From assembly GCA_023678885.1 (NCBI GenBank), contig CM043009.1, positions 13,323,117 to 13,387,116 of the forward strand: a DNA stretch of 64,000 bases, given 5' to 3'. Of this stretch, positions 1 through 13,399 are shown in pieces. The notes beneath the pieces were generated by a model. It worked only from the letters and a program-made list of their open reading frames with translations. It was not told where the DNA came from and ran no database searches. Both the position numbers and the translations under genes were made by a program. The stretch is from Pogostemon cablin (Eukaryota > Streptophyta > Magnoliopsida > Lamiales > Lamiaceae). Positions within the stretch are counted from its first letter, which is position 1; each line of letters starts with the position of its first letter.

Positions 1-662
1 TCATTGATTATTAATTGCTTGATTTGTATTGATGATTTGTGTGTTTAGTTGTTCTAAATATGTTATTAGATTGAGAAATCAATTATGTGCTTAGGATAAT
101 TGAGTGAATCATTTCATCAAACACTTCACGTGCATTATAAATTGTAAAGAGATTGAGAAATTCTTTAGAATTTAGAATCATTTGATAGAACATATAATTG
201 GTTTGATCAAGAGGTTGATTAATCGTGTGAAGGGACTCTCATTTCAAGCTTATTACCTAGTTGGAATTGTTTGAGTGAGAACCATCTCATTGAGCTATTT
301 GATATTCATATCCTATCCATCTTGAGAGGGAGTTTAGGTGATCTTAGTGTTGGCCCTTAGTCTTCAATCCATGATTCATATGAATTCGATGCATTTATCC
401 TAGGATTTTCACTTCTTAATTATTGTTAATCTCACTTTTACTTAATTTGGAAAACCACTTTTCATCCATCTATCTTGTTTGCTAACATTGCTTGTTTTTC
501 TTCTTTGGTTATTATTATTTACTTGTTTAAACATCCAAACCATTGATGATTCATCTCTATAAAATTACAAGAAACGTGAAATCGCTTAAGCACTAGTACC
601 TATCTCCCTGTGGTTCGATAAATTATTTTAGTTAGTCATCCCTACTACAAAATGGCTAATCA
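1..662 (+). repeat. Partial B-type Ty3 LTR (3' end), plus orientation
   Basis: This is the reverse complement of the start of the B LTRs at 4939 and 25408: the same text around the cytosine-poor segment, the 'aagcactagtacctatctccctgtggttcg' region, and the terminal ...GGCTAATCA. It ends in CA at 662 and the DNA then switches at once to Copia pol. No PBS follows, so it is a solo LTR or a 3' LTR; the rest lies outside the window. The first five bases after it (ATGCC) are the expected TSD, which would have to recur beyond the left edge. Confidence 0.8.
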
Positions 663-1809
663 ATGCCGTAAGAGACAGTATTTCGTATAAATGTTTGTCT
701 GTTTGAGGGATATCCTAAAAAAATAAAGGGTGATTTATTTAGTCCAAAAGATCGGAGGGTGATTGTTAACACAAACACTAGATTTTTGGAAAGGGACCAT
801 GTAATAAATCACAAACCTATATATAAGTTGTTCTAAAGATGTGAGAAGGGAAACATAAAATATTAGTACCAATTGTACAAGAAGAGATACCACAAGGTAA
901 ACTGCGTCACGTGTCACATCTGATACATAATTGCGTGTAGTGCATTGTCGTAGTGGGAGGATTGTTCGATGACCCGTAAGATATATATTTTGAGAGAGTC
1001 ATGAGACTTGGTCCCTAGTAACATGAAATTGACCCACGAATACGACGAAACACTACAAAATAAAATACGAATCTTAGCAAGACACAATGATTTCTGGAAT
1101 AGGATCTATGTATTCTAAATCAAATCTGGGAGCTTGTACGACAACTAAATGGTGTAAGAAGCCATTGGAAGTGATCATACGAAATAAAAGAGGATCATAC
1201 AGTAAGGTGAAAACCTTGAAAGCAAAGCTTGTTGCGAAAAGGTATAATCAGAAAGAAAGGGTTCGATTATGAGAAAATTTGTTCACTAGTAGCTATGCCT
1301 ATATCGATCTGAATTCTTTTATCTGTTGCTATTCATATGAAATATGAGGAATAGCAAATAGATGTCAAGACAGCTTTCCTGATTGGAAGTCTTGAGGAAA
1401 ACATCTATGTAAAGCAACCAGAATATTTCATTGCTAAGGGCTAAGAGCATTTTGAGTGTAAGCTTAAAAGTGTCTATCGATGGACTAAAGCAAGCTTCAA
1501 TACCATGAAGCATCCATTTTGATGAGGTAATCAAATGACATGGATTTAATCAATGCTCGGATGGGTCTTGTGTATTGAAAATAGTGACGGAAATGTGGTG
1601 GTATTTCTTGTACTGTACGTAGTGGTATCTTACTCATTGGAGACAATGAAAGAGTATTGTCGGGCGTATGAGTATGGTTGATAAAGCAGTATAAAATGAA
1701 GGACTTGAGAGAAGCAAAGTATATCCTTCCAATTATGGTAATCACAAGATAGGATATTGTGCTTATCTCAAGCTTCATGAATTGATACAATCCTTACTCG
1801 TTTTAGCAG
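663..1809 (+). pseudogene. Copia integrase C-terminus/reverse transcriptase fragment (element G)
   Basis: Broken Ty1/Copia pol in the plus direction. The start resembles the end of the integrase region (a 'FSPKDRRVIVNTNTRFLE'-like segment). The reading frame at 1087-1272 matches the opening of the Copia reverse transcriptase (MYS..., KVKTLKAKLVAKRYNQKE). At 1356-1500 come the DVKTAFL and LKSVYRW.KAS blocks in changing frames. The YVDD box near 1615-1630 is disrupted. The same sequence, inverted, lies in element F at about 43070-44190, so G and F are one family. Many stops and frameshifts make it non-functional. It points opposite to the Copia leader at 2181-2513, so it is either a separate copy or an inverted part of E. 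Confidence 0.75.
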
Positions 1810-2180
1810 CTCGCGCGACGTCACCATCTTGATCATAACTTTCTCGTTTGGATTCCGATTGAGGTGTTCTTTACGTCAAAACGACCCTCTCTTCAATGGC
1901 TTTCAAACCATGTATCACAGCACCAGTTTTGATATCCACAGAAACACAGAAAAATTATATAAGTTGGATGTGCATTTTTCAGCATTCATACACAAGTTGC
2001 ACCTTTTCTCCAACTTTGCACTTTTGACCCTTTTTCCACCTAAAACATAATAAAACACCTCAAGTGCACTTTGTTCTCATATATATCAAATATAAGATAC
2101 TTGTGCTAATATATGACAACAATTCCAATCAAGAAGGTTTTAAATTGGACACTATAACACGCTTATTTTCACTCTTATCA
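1810..2180 (-). repeat. Truncated C/D-type Ty3 LTR fragment
   Basis: It matches the distal part of the C and D LTRs (for example 4075-4412 and 31985-32372), including 'caagttgcaccttttctcc' and a terminal ...TTTTCACTCTTATCA (canonical CATCA). Only the U3-terminal part is present and the left edge is broken inside the LTR. It separates two Copia segments of opposite orientation. Confidence 0.75.
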
Positions 2181-2513
2181 ATGGGGAGGAAGGCACTATA
2201 GCCAACGCGCAAGTTTATTCACATCACTTACAAACCAATAATGGCACTAATCCCCTCTTCCACTTAGTTATTTAACACTGAGGGTTTTTACATGCATATA
2301 ATATCCATCAATAAAATACGCATCCTAGCATGCTTCTATATTCAGCAATTTAAAGCAGTAAATCACATAGAACATGCATATCACATAAAACAATAATAAG
2401 ATAATTAAATAAAATTAGGACATGTATATATCACGACAAAAAATGCAAGAAAAACACACATCAAATAGAAAATGAATCTGCATTCCATCAGACATGTCGG
2501 CACGACTCGTGCG
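2181..2513 (-). other. E leader/internal DNA left of element C
   Basis: Non-coding. It matches F 46190-46440, starting with the repeated GGGGAGGAAGGC...CGCGCAAG block and continuing through the 'cccacttagttatttaacac' stretch. It ends in a CACGACTCGTG motif that is cut by the insertion of C. Confidence 0.7.
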
Positions 2514-4412
2514 TGATGCGCATTTTTTTGCACGCAAAATTAATTCTCAAGTATGAAGAATATCTGTTGCAGCTTAAGCAAGCGACCAAGTTAAGTATAG
2601 AACCCAAAGGAAGACATATTATCAATTTAATTATTATCTAAATTAATTAAGACGAAAGGCAATAAGAGTTGTGGAATTAATACAAATAAAATAAAATAGC
2701 ACTAGAAGAATACGAAAGTGTTTCAAGTAGGAGAATAGGTGGCTCTAGGGTAATCCAGTTTTACTACTTAACTTTCCTCTCAAGTGCAGGCCGACTCTAC
2801 ATTGTGGACTATGGGCACATACTAAACCATGCAAATCTACTCCATAGAAACAAGTAAATATGCTTGAAACACGTGTGAATAACCTCGGAGCAAGACAAAC
2901 AAGTAAATATGCTTGTAACACGTGTGAATAACCTCGGAGCAAGAGACGTAATTTTATCTCCCCTTTCTAGGTACTATCAGTATCAATTATTTCCTACATC
3001 GGAACCTAACCCGATATGATCTCCCTTTATAGGTACTATAAAATTACCCTATTTATCCTGCTTACTAACCCGAATTCAATTCAATTAATAAACATTCATA
3101 TATGATAGTTCTAATAAAGCTTCAAATTTCCCTCACTTAAAATCATAACATGAAATCCTGTTCAGTAGTGGACGCGCTCAATCAACAACCAAGATATATA
3201 TTCAGACTCTATATAACAGTTGAAGATGCACAAAACGACTCTGAATATGGATTAAAAACGTGCAATCACATATAAAATAATTCCACAAGTAGTGTTGTAC
3301 GGAGGACACACAAGAGAGTTTAATTAATTCATAAAACCTCCAAAACCCTTGATCTACCAAAATGATTCTAGCTCATAATGTTGTGAAGAACAATCATGGG
3401 GGTTGGATAGATCTTACCCATTTGTCTGGAAAATATAAGATAAATTAGAAAATGAATAAAACCCTAGATGCGGGAGTCGTTGCGTCCTTCTCCGTCTTGA
3501 ATCCTCCTCTTGGTTCTCTTCGTGATTCCACAGATGAATCTTCAAAGTGATGGATGGATGGAGGAAGGGATGCGGATGATGGTTGGGGGTGACCCCCCTT
3601 GTGGGATATAGGATGATTGTGTTCTGGTTATTCACATCAATAATGATGTGATCTGCATCCCCTTTTATACTTGTAAGCTCTCCTTATGGACCTTGGATGG
3701 GCTTTTTTTTGGAAAATACAAAAAAATACACACTCGGTGTAAAACCCATCGAAATCAGAATTCTGTGTCCCTATTCGACCAAAGTGGTTCTAGTCGAACT
3801 GGAAGACCTTGGTCGAACGGGATGTCTATAAGTTGAAATTTCTAGTTAGACTTGACTTCTGTAGTTTGACCAAAATGGTTCTGGCGAATGGGAAGGCCTT
3901 GGTCGAACTACAGGTCAAGCAGCATCCGCAGCCTCATCGTTTCGCGTATAACTTCCACATCCAACCTTCGATTTGAGTAATTTTTATTCTCACGCGATCC
4001 TTTCTTCCTTGGATTTCTATCCATATAAAGAAGTCACAAAAATTCCAACATTAGAAGCCATTCTGTTCGGCACAGCTTGCGCAATGTCACCATTTTGATC
4101 ATAACCTTCTCGTTTGGATTCTGATTGAGGTGCACCTTAGGCCAAAACGATCCTCTCTTCTGTGTCTTTTTAACTATGTATCACACTTCTAGTTTAGAGC
4201 TCTACAAGAACATAGAAAAATTACACAAGTTGCACCTTTTCTCCAACTTTGCTCTTTTGATCCTTTTTCGCTTAAAACACAATAAAACATCTTAAATGCA
4301 CCTTTTTCTCAAATATAATAAATACTAGACACTTGTGCTAATATATAACAACAATTCTAATTAAAAAGGTGTTAAATTGGATACTAAAACACGCATATTT
4401 TCTCTCTCATCA
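2514..4412 (-). repeat. Element C 3' LTR
   Basis: It pairs with 30431-32372. It carries copies of the GTTCGACC/GGTCGAAC hairpin repeat at about 3773-3911. Short ORFs in it also occur in the D LTR (compare 3414-3635 with 34769-35044) and look incidental. The sequence 2854-2884 is repeated at 2908-2941 ('aataacctcggagcaaga'), a small local duplication not present in the other C LTR. Confidence 0.88.
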
Positions 4413-4938
4413 ATCCCCCAAACTTATCCGGTGCTCGTCCCGAGGCAACAAAATAAAAATAAGGATAGAGAGAGAGAGAGTAAGAAAATTAGCGGGAAAA
4501 CAAGGACTATGATCAATACTCCCTTCACAATACAATTGTTCTTAACTTAGGTCATGCAACTCTACATCTAATAATCAATTCAAAGCATACAAAATAAGAC
4601 AATCACCACCAATTCAAATGCTTCATTCACATGTTCTCACGGAAGTATATATCACTCACACTCAAGTCTAAAAGATGTAAACTTATGGGTTAAGGTGTTT
4701 ACGCTCAAATTCAATTCAAGTGCATGGTAACCATATGCTTGCCAAAAATCTCAAACTCTCCACCACAAAAAGTATGATTCGACAATGGGATCAAAATGGA
4801 CTTTTCTTTTGGATGTAATGGGCTCTTTGGTTAAGGTAGGAAATGTATGGATAAGTAACTCAAAATTTGGATCAATCAAGTGCGCATTCCATCATGATCT
4901 TTCATTCATCCTACTAACATCAATTAAGCACAGCATCT
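4413..4938 (-). other. Element C polypurine tract and end of 3' noncoding DNA
   Basis: Directly beside the 3' LTR the minus strand reads AAGTTTGGGGGAT (4413-4425), a typical Tat/Athila plus-strand primer tract. It is preceded by the shared block TTGCCTCGGGACGAGCA, also present upstream of the PPT in D. The rest is AT-rich, has a (GA)n run near 4468-4480 and no ORF. It joins 26957 once element B is removed, as alignment with D around 39820-39870 shows. Confidence 0.8.
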
Positions 4939-6460
4939 TGATTAGCCATAACTTGTAGTCGGGTTGACCAATTCAAGAATTTATCGAACCACAGGGAGGT
5001 AGGTACTAGTGCTTAAGAGATCTCACGTTTCTTGTAATTTTATAGAGACGAATCATCAATGGATAGGTGTTCAAACAAGTAATAAAATCAATCAAAGCAA
5101 GCAAGCAAGCAATGATCAACAAACAAGATAGATAAATGGATTAAGTAAAAGTGAGATTAACAAAAATTAAGAAGTGGAAATCCTAGGATAAATGCATCAA
5201 AGTCATATGATCATGGGTATAAGACTAAGGGCCAACACTAAGTTCATCTAAGCTCCCTCTCGAGATGGATAAGATATGAATCTCAATTAGCTCAATGGAT
5301 TAGTTCTCACTCAAACAATTCCAACTAGGCACTAAGCTTGAAATGAGAGTCCCTTCATACGATTAATCAACCTCTCGATCAAACCAATCGGATGTCATAT
5401 CAAAGGGGTTCAAAATTCCAAAGGACTTCTCAATCTCCTTACAATTTATAATGCACATGATGTGTATGACAAAATGATTCAATTAATTATCCTAAATATG
5501 CAATTGACTTCTCAATCTAATCACATGTTTAAAACAACAAACCACACAAATCATCATAAACAACAAGATTTAAAGCATCAATGATAGAAAATCAATTAAC
5601 CCAATCAACATATGAATTTAAATACATAAATCCCAAAATTATCTAGCAACTCTCATGTTGCTAATCTCACAAGGGAGATTAGCCTACCATATTCAAAAGA
5701 AAATCAACATAGACATTAAGATCCTTACAAAACATGATAAACAATAAGGTTTCACTACAAAGTATGGATGAAAACTCCCTTGAAGTGCTTCAATGGTGAT
5801 CTCCTCCCTTCCCTTGCAATTCTCCTCTCTTCCTTGCTTCTTTTCCTCAATTGGATGAAGGTTTTGATGATGGGATGATGGTAGATGGGATGGATGAAAA
5901 TGATGGTGTAAAATGGAGGAAATGGTGTGCGAGGTGTGTGCAGGGGTGAAACCCTTCAAAAATCTTCTCAAAATGTTGAATGAATTATTATTTATACCCC
6001 TTGGAGACTTCTAAAAGATGCAGAAAAATATTCTGTTTTGGCACCGACACAACTCGTGTGCTACAACATGAGTCAAGTCATGTCAGGGTTTCTCGGTCAA
6101 ACTTTACTCAAAATGGGACACGAGTCGTGTGCTGACGCACGGCCAAAGGGTGGCCGTGTTGGATGAATTGATGCTGCTACATGACTACTCTTTACTGTCC
6201 CGTGATCGATACACGGATCATGTGCTGCAACACGACACGTGTACCCTACACGACCGATCGTGTTGATGCTACCCTGTTTCTTCTTCCTTGTTTTATCTCC
6301 CATCTCTGTTTTTGCTCCTTTTTACCTGTTTTAAATATGATTAAGTTCATTCACACATATTTCCATAAAAACACATATCACCACCAAATAACACATAAAT
6401 ACGGATAAAATAACACGAAAATAGATCTAAAAAGACACTAAAATCTAGGTGAAAATATCA
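4939..6460 (-). repeat. Element B 3' LTR
   Basis: It pairs with 25408-26956. It carries several CACGAGTCGTG-type palindromic motifs at about 6040-6260, between a gag-free AT-rich part and the terminus. Short ORFs here (for example 5693-5971 and 6097-6303) recur in the other LTR in altered form and are not genes. Confidence 0.88.
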
Positions 6461-8580
6461 ATAATTACATCTCCAAACATAAAGTGTTGTGTGCCCCGAA
6501 CAACGAAAATGATAAAACAAGGGGAGAGAGATTTTCACCTAGTAAAAAAACTAAACGAACATAAGTAATAACACATCAAAAGTAATAAGAACTACATATC
6601 ATGCTAAGTCATCCTACAACATTATACTCATAACATGCAAAAAATATTAACAAGTTCAATCAAAAGAGAATAAAGTGTAATATAGTCCCTTTTTGGTCCA
6701 AGCCTATCAACGGGGTATCAATTTCACTCAACACTCTTTAAAGTAGGGTAAATCAACACTCATTAACCGATTGGCTTGACTCACTATAAGCTTGCTCGTG
6801 GAATACATTCACAGACCACCAAAGTTTCTATTAGTGATCATAAAGGTCTTTTATTAAGGATGTAATGATAGGCTCTTTGGTATGGTAGGGAGAATTTAGG
6901 TAAGAGTGACTAATCATGTGTAAGAAATCGAAGAGGTAGCTACTTTCTTCCATTCCTTAACAATTTCTTTCTTCCTTTCTTTTCTTAATTGATCACAACC
7001 ACTATCCATCAACTTTCTTTGAATTGATCTTCTTTCAATGCATGCTTCCTTCTCCGAACTTTTAAATACTTGAGCATTTTGTTGTTGCTTTGCTCATTTT
7101 CTTGTTATGAGGTTGCATGTTCATTCTTGTTCGTGCTCTTTTCATCCTTTTTCTTGCTTGTTACCATTTCCTTTTCTTTCTTACACAATTCTCATCAAGC
7201 CTTTCTAAACCACATCACTTCAATCACTCACACAAAATGGTAATTATATAAGGCTCACGTGGGTAATCAACGCTTGTAATGTGCTTATATCACAATAAAA
7301 AGGCTTTAAGGCTCAAAATGGTTGACTAGGGATGATGTTCATGGTAGGGAAATATATGGCAATGACTATAAATAACAAGGATGGCCTTAGGTCATTTCAC
7401 TAATCTCCACTAATCGGGCTCATTCCTATAGTCCTTGAGCAAGTTCTAACTTATCAAACATAACCAATCCACTCATGAAGAAAACCATGTATGCACGATT
7501 AAGGCTCAAATGCTCACAAGCTTGTGCTCGAACCTTAAGGAACTTATTACACTACGTTCATCTCAAAATTGAACAAGTTAAATAAAACATGTCACAATTC
7601 GAAAGTGTAGAGATTCTTAATCATAACTTGTCATCACTTATCACCACAACATATCATCACTCATGTTCAAAAATAACTCACGACATCCCAAAAACAAACA
7701 ACCAAATAACCCTAGACAAGAATACGAAACACACAAAACATAAAATAAGGACTCAATAAACAAGAAACAACCAAAAACACACAACATGCAAAAATAACAA
7801 AACCATCCATCATAAGAAAATGAAGCACACATTCATATTATCCATAATCAATTAAGCTCACCAACATCCCATCCTTGATTAAAAAGGAAATCATAAATTA
7901 CAAAAGTAAACCTCCCACAAATATAGCAAATGAAGTAACACTAATCACATCAATCCAAATCAAATCAAATTATGCTAAACACATAGAAGTGGTAGGGTGT
8001 AGAATGAACTCCCTCAATAAGCATTTGGTAGTAGAAGTTGTTAGCTCCGAGCTCAATTCGTGCTTCCAATACCCTTCATATATGCTTAACAAAACCAATA
8101 GCTCAGCAATTTCATTAAAAATATGGATTATCATGCACTTCAATCACCACCAATCGGACCAAAATCAAATCAAACTCATGAGAAAAAATTTAAAATTGAG
8201 TCAATTTTATAAGAATCACACTCAAGTGGTGAGTCACACCATACACTCTCCCCCCAAACTTAAATCGAAACAAGTTGAGACTTAAGTTTGCAAAAAGTGG
8301 TGGGACTTACCCTTATAGTTTCCATTGATGATCTTCTTGTAGAGAAGTAAACGCATCTAACGAATTGAGCAATGTCCACCATGCACTAGCCTCCCAAACT
8401 TAACTCGAGACAAGAGTCAAGAATTAAGTTTGCAACAAGTGATGCGACATGCCTGCTCGAATTCATGAAGCACTTCTCTTTTCTTCACTATGCCCTTTCT
8501 CACAAGCACAATCCACCTACAAGACCAAACAATAAAAACAAGCATCAAAAGATAAAAAGAATGGGTTGCCTCCTATTTAG
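6461..8580 (-). other. Element B 3' noncoding DNA
   Basis: AT-rich with no supported gene. The PPT position next to the LTR is degenerate: the minus strand reads ...CTTTATGTTTGGAGATGTAATTAT rather than a clean AAGTTTGGGGG. The 136-codon frame at 7875-8285 shows no family resemblance and runs against the element. The 26-nt hairpin repeat seen in A, C and D was not found here. Confidence 0.6.
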
Positions 8581-8584
8581 CGCT

Positions 8585-10401
8585 AAGTTTAACGTCTTCA
8601 AGCCGGATGGAATTTCACGATAATTGGACCAAAGGATGGTCCATCACACTCTCTCCTCGCATCCTCACTTTGAACATTTGCTTAGCCTTCTTTTTATCCA
8701 CAAGCTCCACTTCACCATTCTTGCTTACAAGCATCAAATCACCATCAAGAAGAGCTTCAAGTGTATTCCCTCTTTCTCCTTTGTCAATTTTCCAATCAAG
8801 CTCGGGAGCTTTCTTCCTATCAACATCACATGAAGACAAGTTAGAATTTGACATTTCCATATAATCATAAAGAAATGAATTTAAGTTGTCAAAGAGAAGA
8901 GAATCATGATCCATTAGATCATCCAGAGGCTTCAAATGAGACTTGATCCCTTTGTCTTTGTTACATAAGAATGTAACACTTTTTCTTTTTGAGCTCAAAG
9001 ATAACTCTTCTCTTCCAACATCAATTTTCGCTCTTCCTATAGCTAGAAATGACCTTCCCAAAATGAGTGGAACTCAAGGGTCCGCCTTCACTTCTAACAC
9101 CATGAAATCGACCGGAAAAGCTAGCCCTTTCACCTTCACCTCAACGTCTTCAACAATTCCTAGTGGCTTCATAACCTCTCCATTAACCACTTCAAGACGG
9201 ATAGTAGTAAGCTTTAGCTCTCCAATTTCAAGGTCTTTGAAAGTGGCATGAGACATCACATTGACGCTCGCCCCCAAGTCACACAATGCATCAAGAGTGC
9301 TTTTTCCTTCAAAATCACAAGGAATTATGAACTTTCCGGAATCACCAACTTTCGTAGGCCCCCTTTTTGCATCAATTCACTTTCTTCGGGTTGCTCTTCT
9401 TTTCTTTTCTCCTAATACTTCTTCTTTAGATTCTTCAGATTTTCCTCAAACTCCCTTTTCTTCTCATCTTTTACAAACATTTGTGGATAGGAAATAGGGA
9501 ATGGAGTGATCGGAATACCCCAATAATCATGTTTTTACTCCTCTTCTCTGGCCTTCTCCTCCACTTTCTTATCCTCTTGCACCCTTTTCCACTTAGGTAT
9601 CCATTTAGGCCCATTCTCTTCTTTCTTATTTACTTCTTCCATTTCTCCAACAACCTTCCTTTCTACCAACCCTTCTTCAATCTTTCGTTCCTCTTTCATA
9701 TCAACCAACAAACATTGAGCTTTAGGAATAACCTCGGGTGTGGCCGGAAACTTTCCTTTTTGTTGAGCACTCAAAGTACTTGTAATTTGTCCCACAGTAT
9801 ACTCCAAAGCTTTGAGCATCTTTTCATTCGCTTCTTCCGCCTTTTTCATCGCTTCATCTTGAGCTTTGTTAGATGCAATAACTATTCAAGTAGCTCATCT
9901 ATAGATGCCTTCCCTTTACTGTTTGGTGCATTAGCCCCCAGTTGATATACCGGAGGATAAGCAATTGTATTGCTCGGATTAGAGTAGGAGAAGTTCCCTT
10001 ACCTTTGTTGATGTGGGTATGAGCTTCCACTACCTTGACTATTAAAGCCTCCTTACCTTGGGGGATAGTTCCCTTGACTTCGGTTGAAACTACCTTGGAA
10101 ATTATTTTGGTAATTCCCTTGGTAGTTTCTTTTTTGTATGTATGACACATCTTCCACACGTGGCATAGAGTTGGCCCATTGTTCTCCACTCACAATATTT
10201 GGAGGAAACACACCTTGCTCAACTTGTACCCCTTCAACCATATTTGCTCCTTGGCTCACACTTTGATTCAAGCTCAATTGTCTCAAAACTTTCGTCGCTA
10301 TCGCCTCAACACTTGGAATTTGTGGCTCAACATTCACACTTTTGACATTAAACTGCTGCCCTTGATCAAAATTCTCAAAACCATAGCATCCACTTACTCG
10401 C
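8585..10401 (-). pseudogene. Element B gag C-terminus and protease remnant
   Basis: This continues B's gag after the A insertion: the frame at 10337-10053 is entered directly across the TSD and includes a YQGNYQNNFQ-like Asn/Gln-rich stretch. A lysine/glutamate-rich segment follows (9849-9535). The retroviral-type aspartic protease remnant then appears at 9286-9074 with its active-site block CDLGAS, and the LGRSFLA.G.AKIDV block at about 9061. After that the usual reverse transcriptase does not follow. Instead there is a short tail (WKIDKG..., DHPLVQLS) and the family's 3' coding marker near 8590 (TTAAACTTAGCGCTAAATAGGAGGCAACC). Several frameshifts break it. The same tail in C and D suggests an old internal deletion of reverse transcriptase to integrase. 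Confidence 0.8.
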
Positions 10402-12070
10402 TGATAGGGGTTTTCTCAACACACAAATTAATCCTCAAGTATAAGGATATCAATTGTAGTCGCGAAGATGACCAAGTTACATTATCGAACCCACGGGACG
10501 GTTAAACATCAATTTCATTATATTCTAGTATACTTTAGACTATGTTTGGTAATTGTAAAGGTTTAAGGAATAATGACTTCTATTCGAAATAGAAAAAGAA
10601 ATAGCAAGAGTTAGAGAAAAGTGAGTTGCGATCAAGAAGAATAGTGGGTAGTTCGTCGGGTCATCCAGTTTCACTAGCAATTCGTATTTTTATGTGATGG
10701 TGTCCGACTCTGCCCTGTGGTTTGTGGACGCATCACTATACCATGCAAGTTTACTCTATAGACACAAGTAAATATGTGCTTGACACGTGTGAATAACCTC
10801 GGAGCAAGAGATATACTTCACCCTCCTTTCTAGGTACTATCATAATCAATTATCTTCCACGTCTAGAATCTAACCCGATTTGATCTCCCTTTTTAGGTAC
10901 TATAAAGTTATACTCTTCATCCTATTTATCAACCCAAATTTAATTCAATTAATAAATATTTATATAAGACTGTTCTAATAAGACTTTGGAATCCCTTCAC
11001 TTAGAATTATAACAATAAACCCTGCTCAGTAGTGAACGCACTCAACCAATAACCATGCTATGTATTCAGACTCTACACAACAATCATTGATGCACAAAAC
11101 GACTATGAGTATGGATTAAATATGCAATCTTATATAAAACAAACCACAGGTAGTGTTGTACGGAGTTTTACACACGAAATACGAATTACATCATGAAACT
11201 TTCATAACCCTAGAACTACCAAGGTGGTTCTAGCCCATGATTGATCTAGGAACAATCATGGTTAGATTGATCATTCTTACTTGAACCTTCAGCGAACTTC
11301 TGTCACAGCCCTCCGGATGGATCACCACCTCTACTCTCGTCTCCCTTATGATTGATGATCAAAAGCTCTTCTTATTCTCTGCATGAGCCTCCTTTTATAC
11401 TTTTAATCACGTCTCTATGGCTTGGAATGGGCTTTCTAAGTGATCTCACGTGTTTCAGCCTCAAAAATCCAGATAAGGTAAGTTCCCACACGTAGGTTCG
11501 ACCTCGTCAATCAGGTCGAACAACCGACCACAGGTCGAACCCCAAGTCGAACCACACTACTGGAAGAATTCTGCACTGGTTCGACCTCTTGAACAGGTCA
11601 AACCTCTCAGGACTTGGTCGAACCCCAGGTCGAACCTCATCACTGGACAATTTCTGCTCCCGATTCGACCAACTGGCAAGTCGAACTCAAATGTCGTGGT
11701 CGAATCCTCTTTTCTGCGAACTGGTTCGACCATGGTTCGACCTGATGGACAGGTCGAACCCCTTGAGTCGTTGTCGAACCTTCTTCTGTAAGCTCAGCAA
11801 TGCTGGTTCGACCTGCTGGAGAGGTCGAACCCTCCTCCAACCAGGTCGAACCCTCCTATTTCTTGGGTGGTTCGCATGGCTTCGACTCCGTCTCTTCGAT
11901 TCTTGGCACTTTTACTCCGTTTTTGCTATGAAAACCACTCAAATAGCTCCACTAACACCTGATTCATGCTAATTCACAATATATATAGGTTTTCCACCTA
12001 TTTCCACATCAAAACTCTCCAAAACTAGCACAAAACATGGTGCCGAACTTGTGAATTTACACACTCATCA
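10402..12070 (-). repeat. Element A 3' LTR
   Basis: It pairs with 22589-24254. It contains the GGTTCGACC/GGTCGAACC array at about 11500-11860. The 127-codon frame at 11589-11972 and the 66-codon frame on the other strand are translations of this array and are not genes. Confidence 0.95.
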
Positions 12071-12086
12071 AACCCCCAAACTTACA
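12071..12086 (-). promoter_or_regulatory. Element A polypurine tract
   Basis: The minus strand reads TGTAAGTTTGGGGGTT directly against the 3' LTR, the expected plus-strand primer of a Tat/Athila element. Confidence 0.85.
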
Positions 12087-13399
12087 TGTTGCTCATCCCG
12101 AGACAACTAATTTAAACCACATGAGTCGTGTATAATTCACAAAGATCAAGTACAACACATATTACACATGCCACTTCATTAAATCAAACAAGAATTACTT
12201 GCATCATATATTTCACTCATGTAAAACCAATCTAATCACATACCATTCGGAGTACTAAGTAATCTAGCTCACAAGATAAGTCTTTACTCTCTTTCGCTCA
12301 CGTGCGTGAGGCACTATAGGCTAGTATAAACACTCATATCAATTCATATTCACGCGTAACCATAAGCTTGGCAAAGGTCTCAAAAATCAACTCACATCAA
12401 CTTAATACTAGGATCACAAAGGACTTGTTTCTAGGTTGTAATGTTGGCTCTTTGGAAAGGGTAGGAAAATTTGGACATAGTGACTTAAGACACTAGTAGA
12501 GAGTTACCTTGGAGGTTCTTGATTTCTCATTCGGCTTCATATTCTCCTCTAATTCTTCTCTTGCACTTGCAATTTTCGATTTTCCTTCTCTTCCTTGCAT
12601 CAACATCATTCTTCTTTTGATCGCTCGGGTACCAGTTGTAGGCACTACCCTTCTCGAACATCATTCGGCTGCTTTTTAAAACTTTAAGCCCCATGTATAA
12701 GCAATTCGGGGTACCAGTTTCAGGCACTACCCCTAACAAGATTTAACCATGTGCTTTTCATACTAAACCTCATTCCATCTTCCTTTTCTTCTTACACACT
12801 TATTCACCTCACTCTCTCTACCAATGAATATGGTATTTTCAAAGCTCAAATAAGGTAAATAAGGCTCTTTTATTTGGCTTGCCAAAGAAAAAGCTTTTAA
12901 AAGGCTCAAACAGGGCTACCAAAGATTTATAGGATCATTAGGAAAGGTAAAATTTGGCTAAGTGACTCAATTAATCAAAAATGGCCTAAGATCATGTCCT
13001 AATATTTCATCAATTGTAAGTTTCACACAAGACGCCAAGCCAAGTTCTAGAATACATTCATACGAATGATCCTCTCAAAAATAAACTATCATGATCAAAC
13101 ATGATAGAGGCTTAAATCCTCACATAGGTAAATCAATTCCTTATACTCCTCATAGCACATAATCAAGATCAATTCCTCATGAATTCCATATACTTAACAA
13201 ATTATACATGCTCTTTTCAATGAAAATAAACACGTGAACACATGAATGCACAGAATCAACAGCCCATATATAAATCAATCATACAAGATCAACTATATCA
13301 AGTACATGCCACTCACACATGAATCACACCCCAATCTGTAAAAATATAAAGAACAATGGGAGATAAGATGAATCGGATAAACCAAAAGAAAACCTGAAA
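12087..13399 (-). other. Element A 3' noncoding DNA with two 26-nt hairpins
   Basis: No gene is supported. Two copies of a hairpin sequence lie at 12627-12650 and 12708-12733; on the element's sense strand they begin GGGTAGTGCC and end CTGGTACCC, so the ends can pair. The same hairpin recurs in C (27046-27152) and D (39596-39703). The rest is AT-rich. Confidence 0.7.

Noticed and set aside
7875..8285. 136-codon plus-strand frame in B
   Set aside because: It is antisense to B's noncoding DNA, with no motifs or family resemblance.
11589..11972. ORFs across the GTTCGACC arrays in the LTRs (also 23800-24156 and 15692-16060)
   Set aside because: They are translations of a repeat in noncoding DNA; only the array in gag is in a real coding frame.
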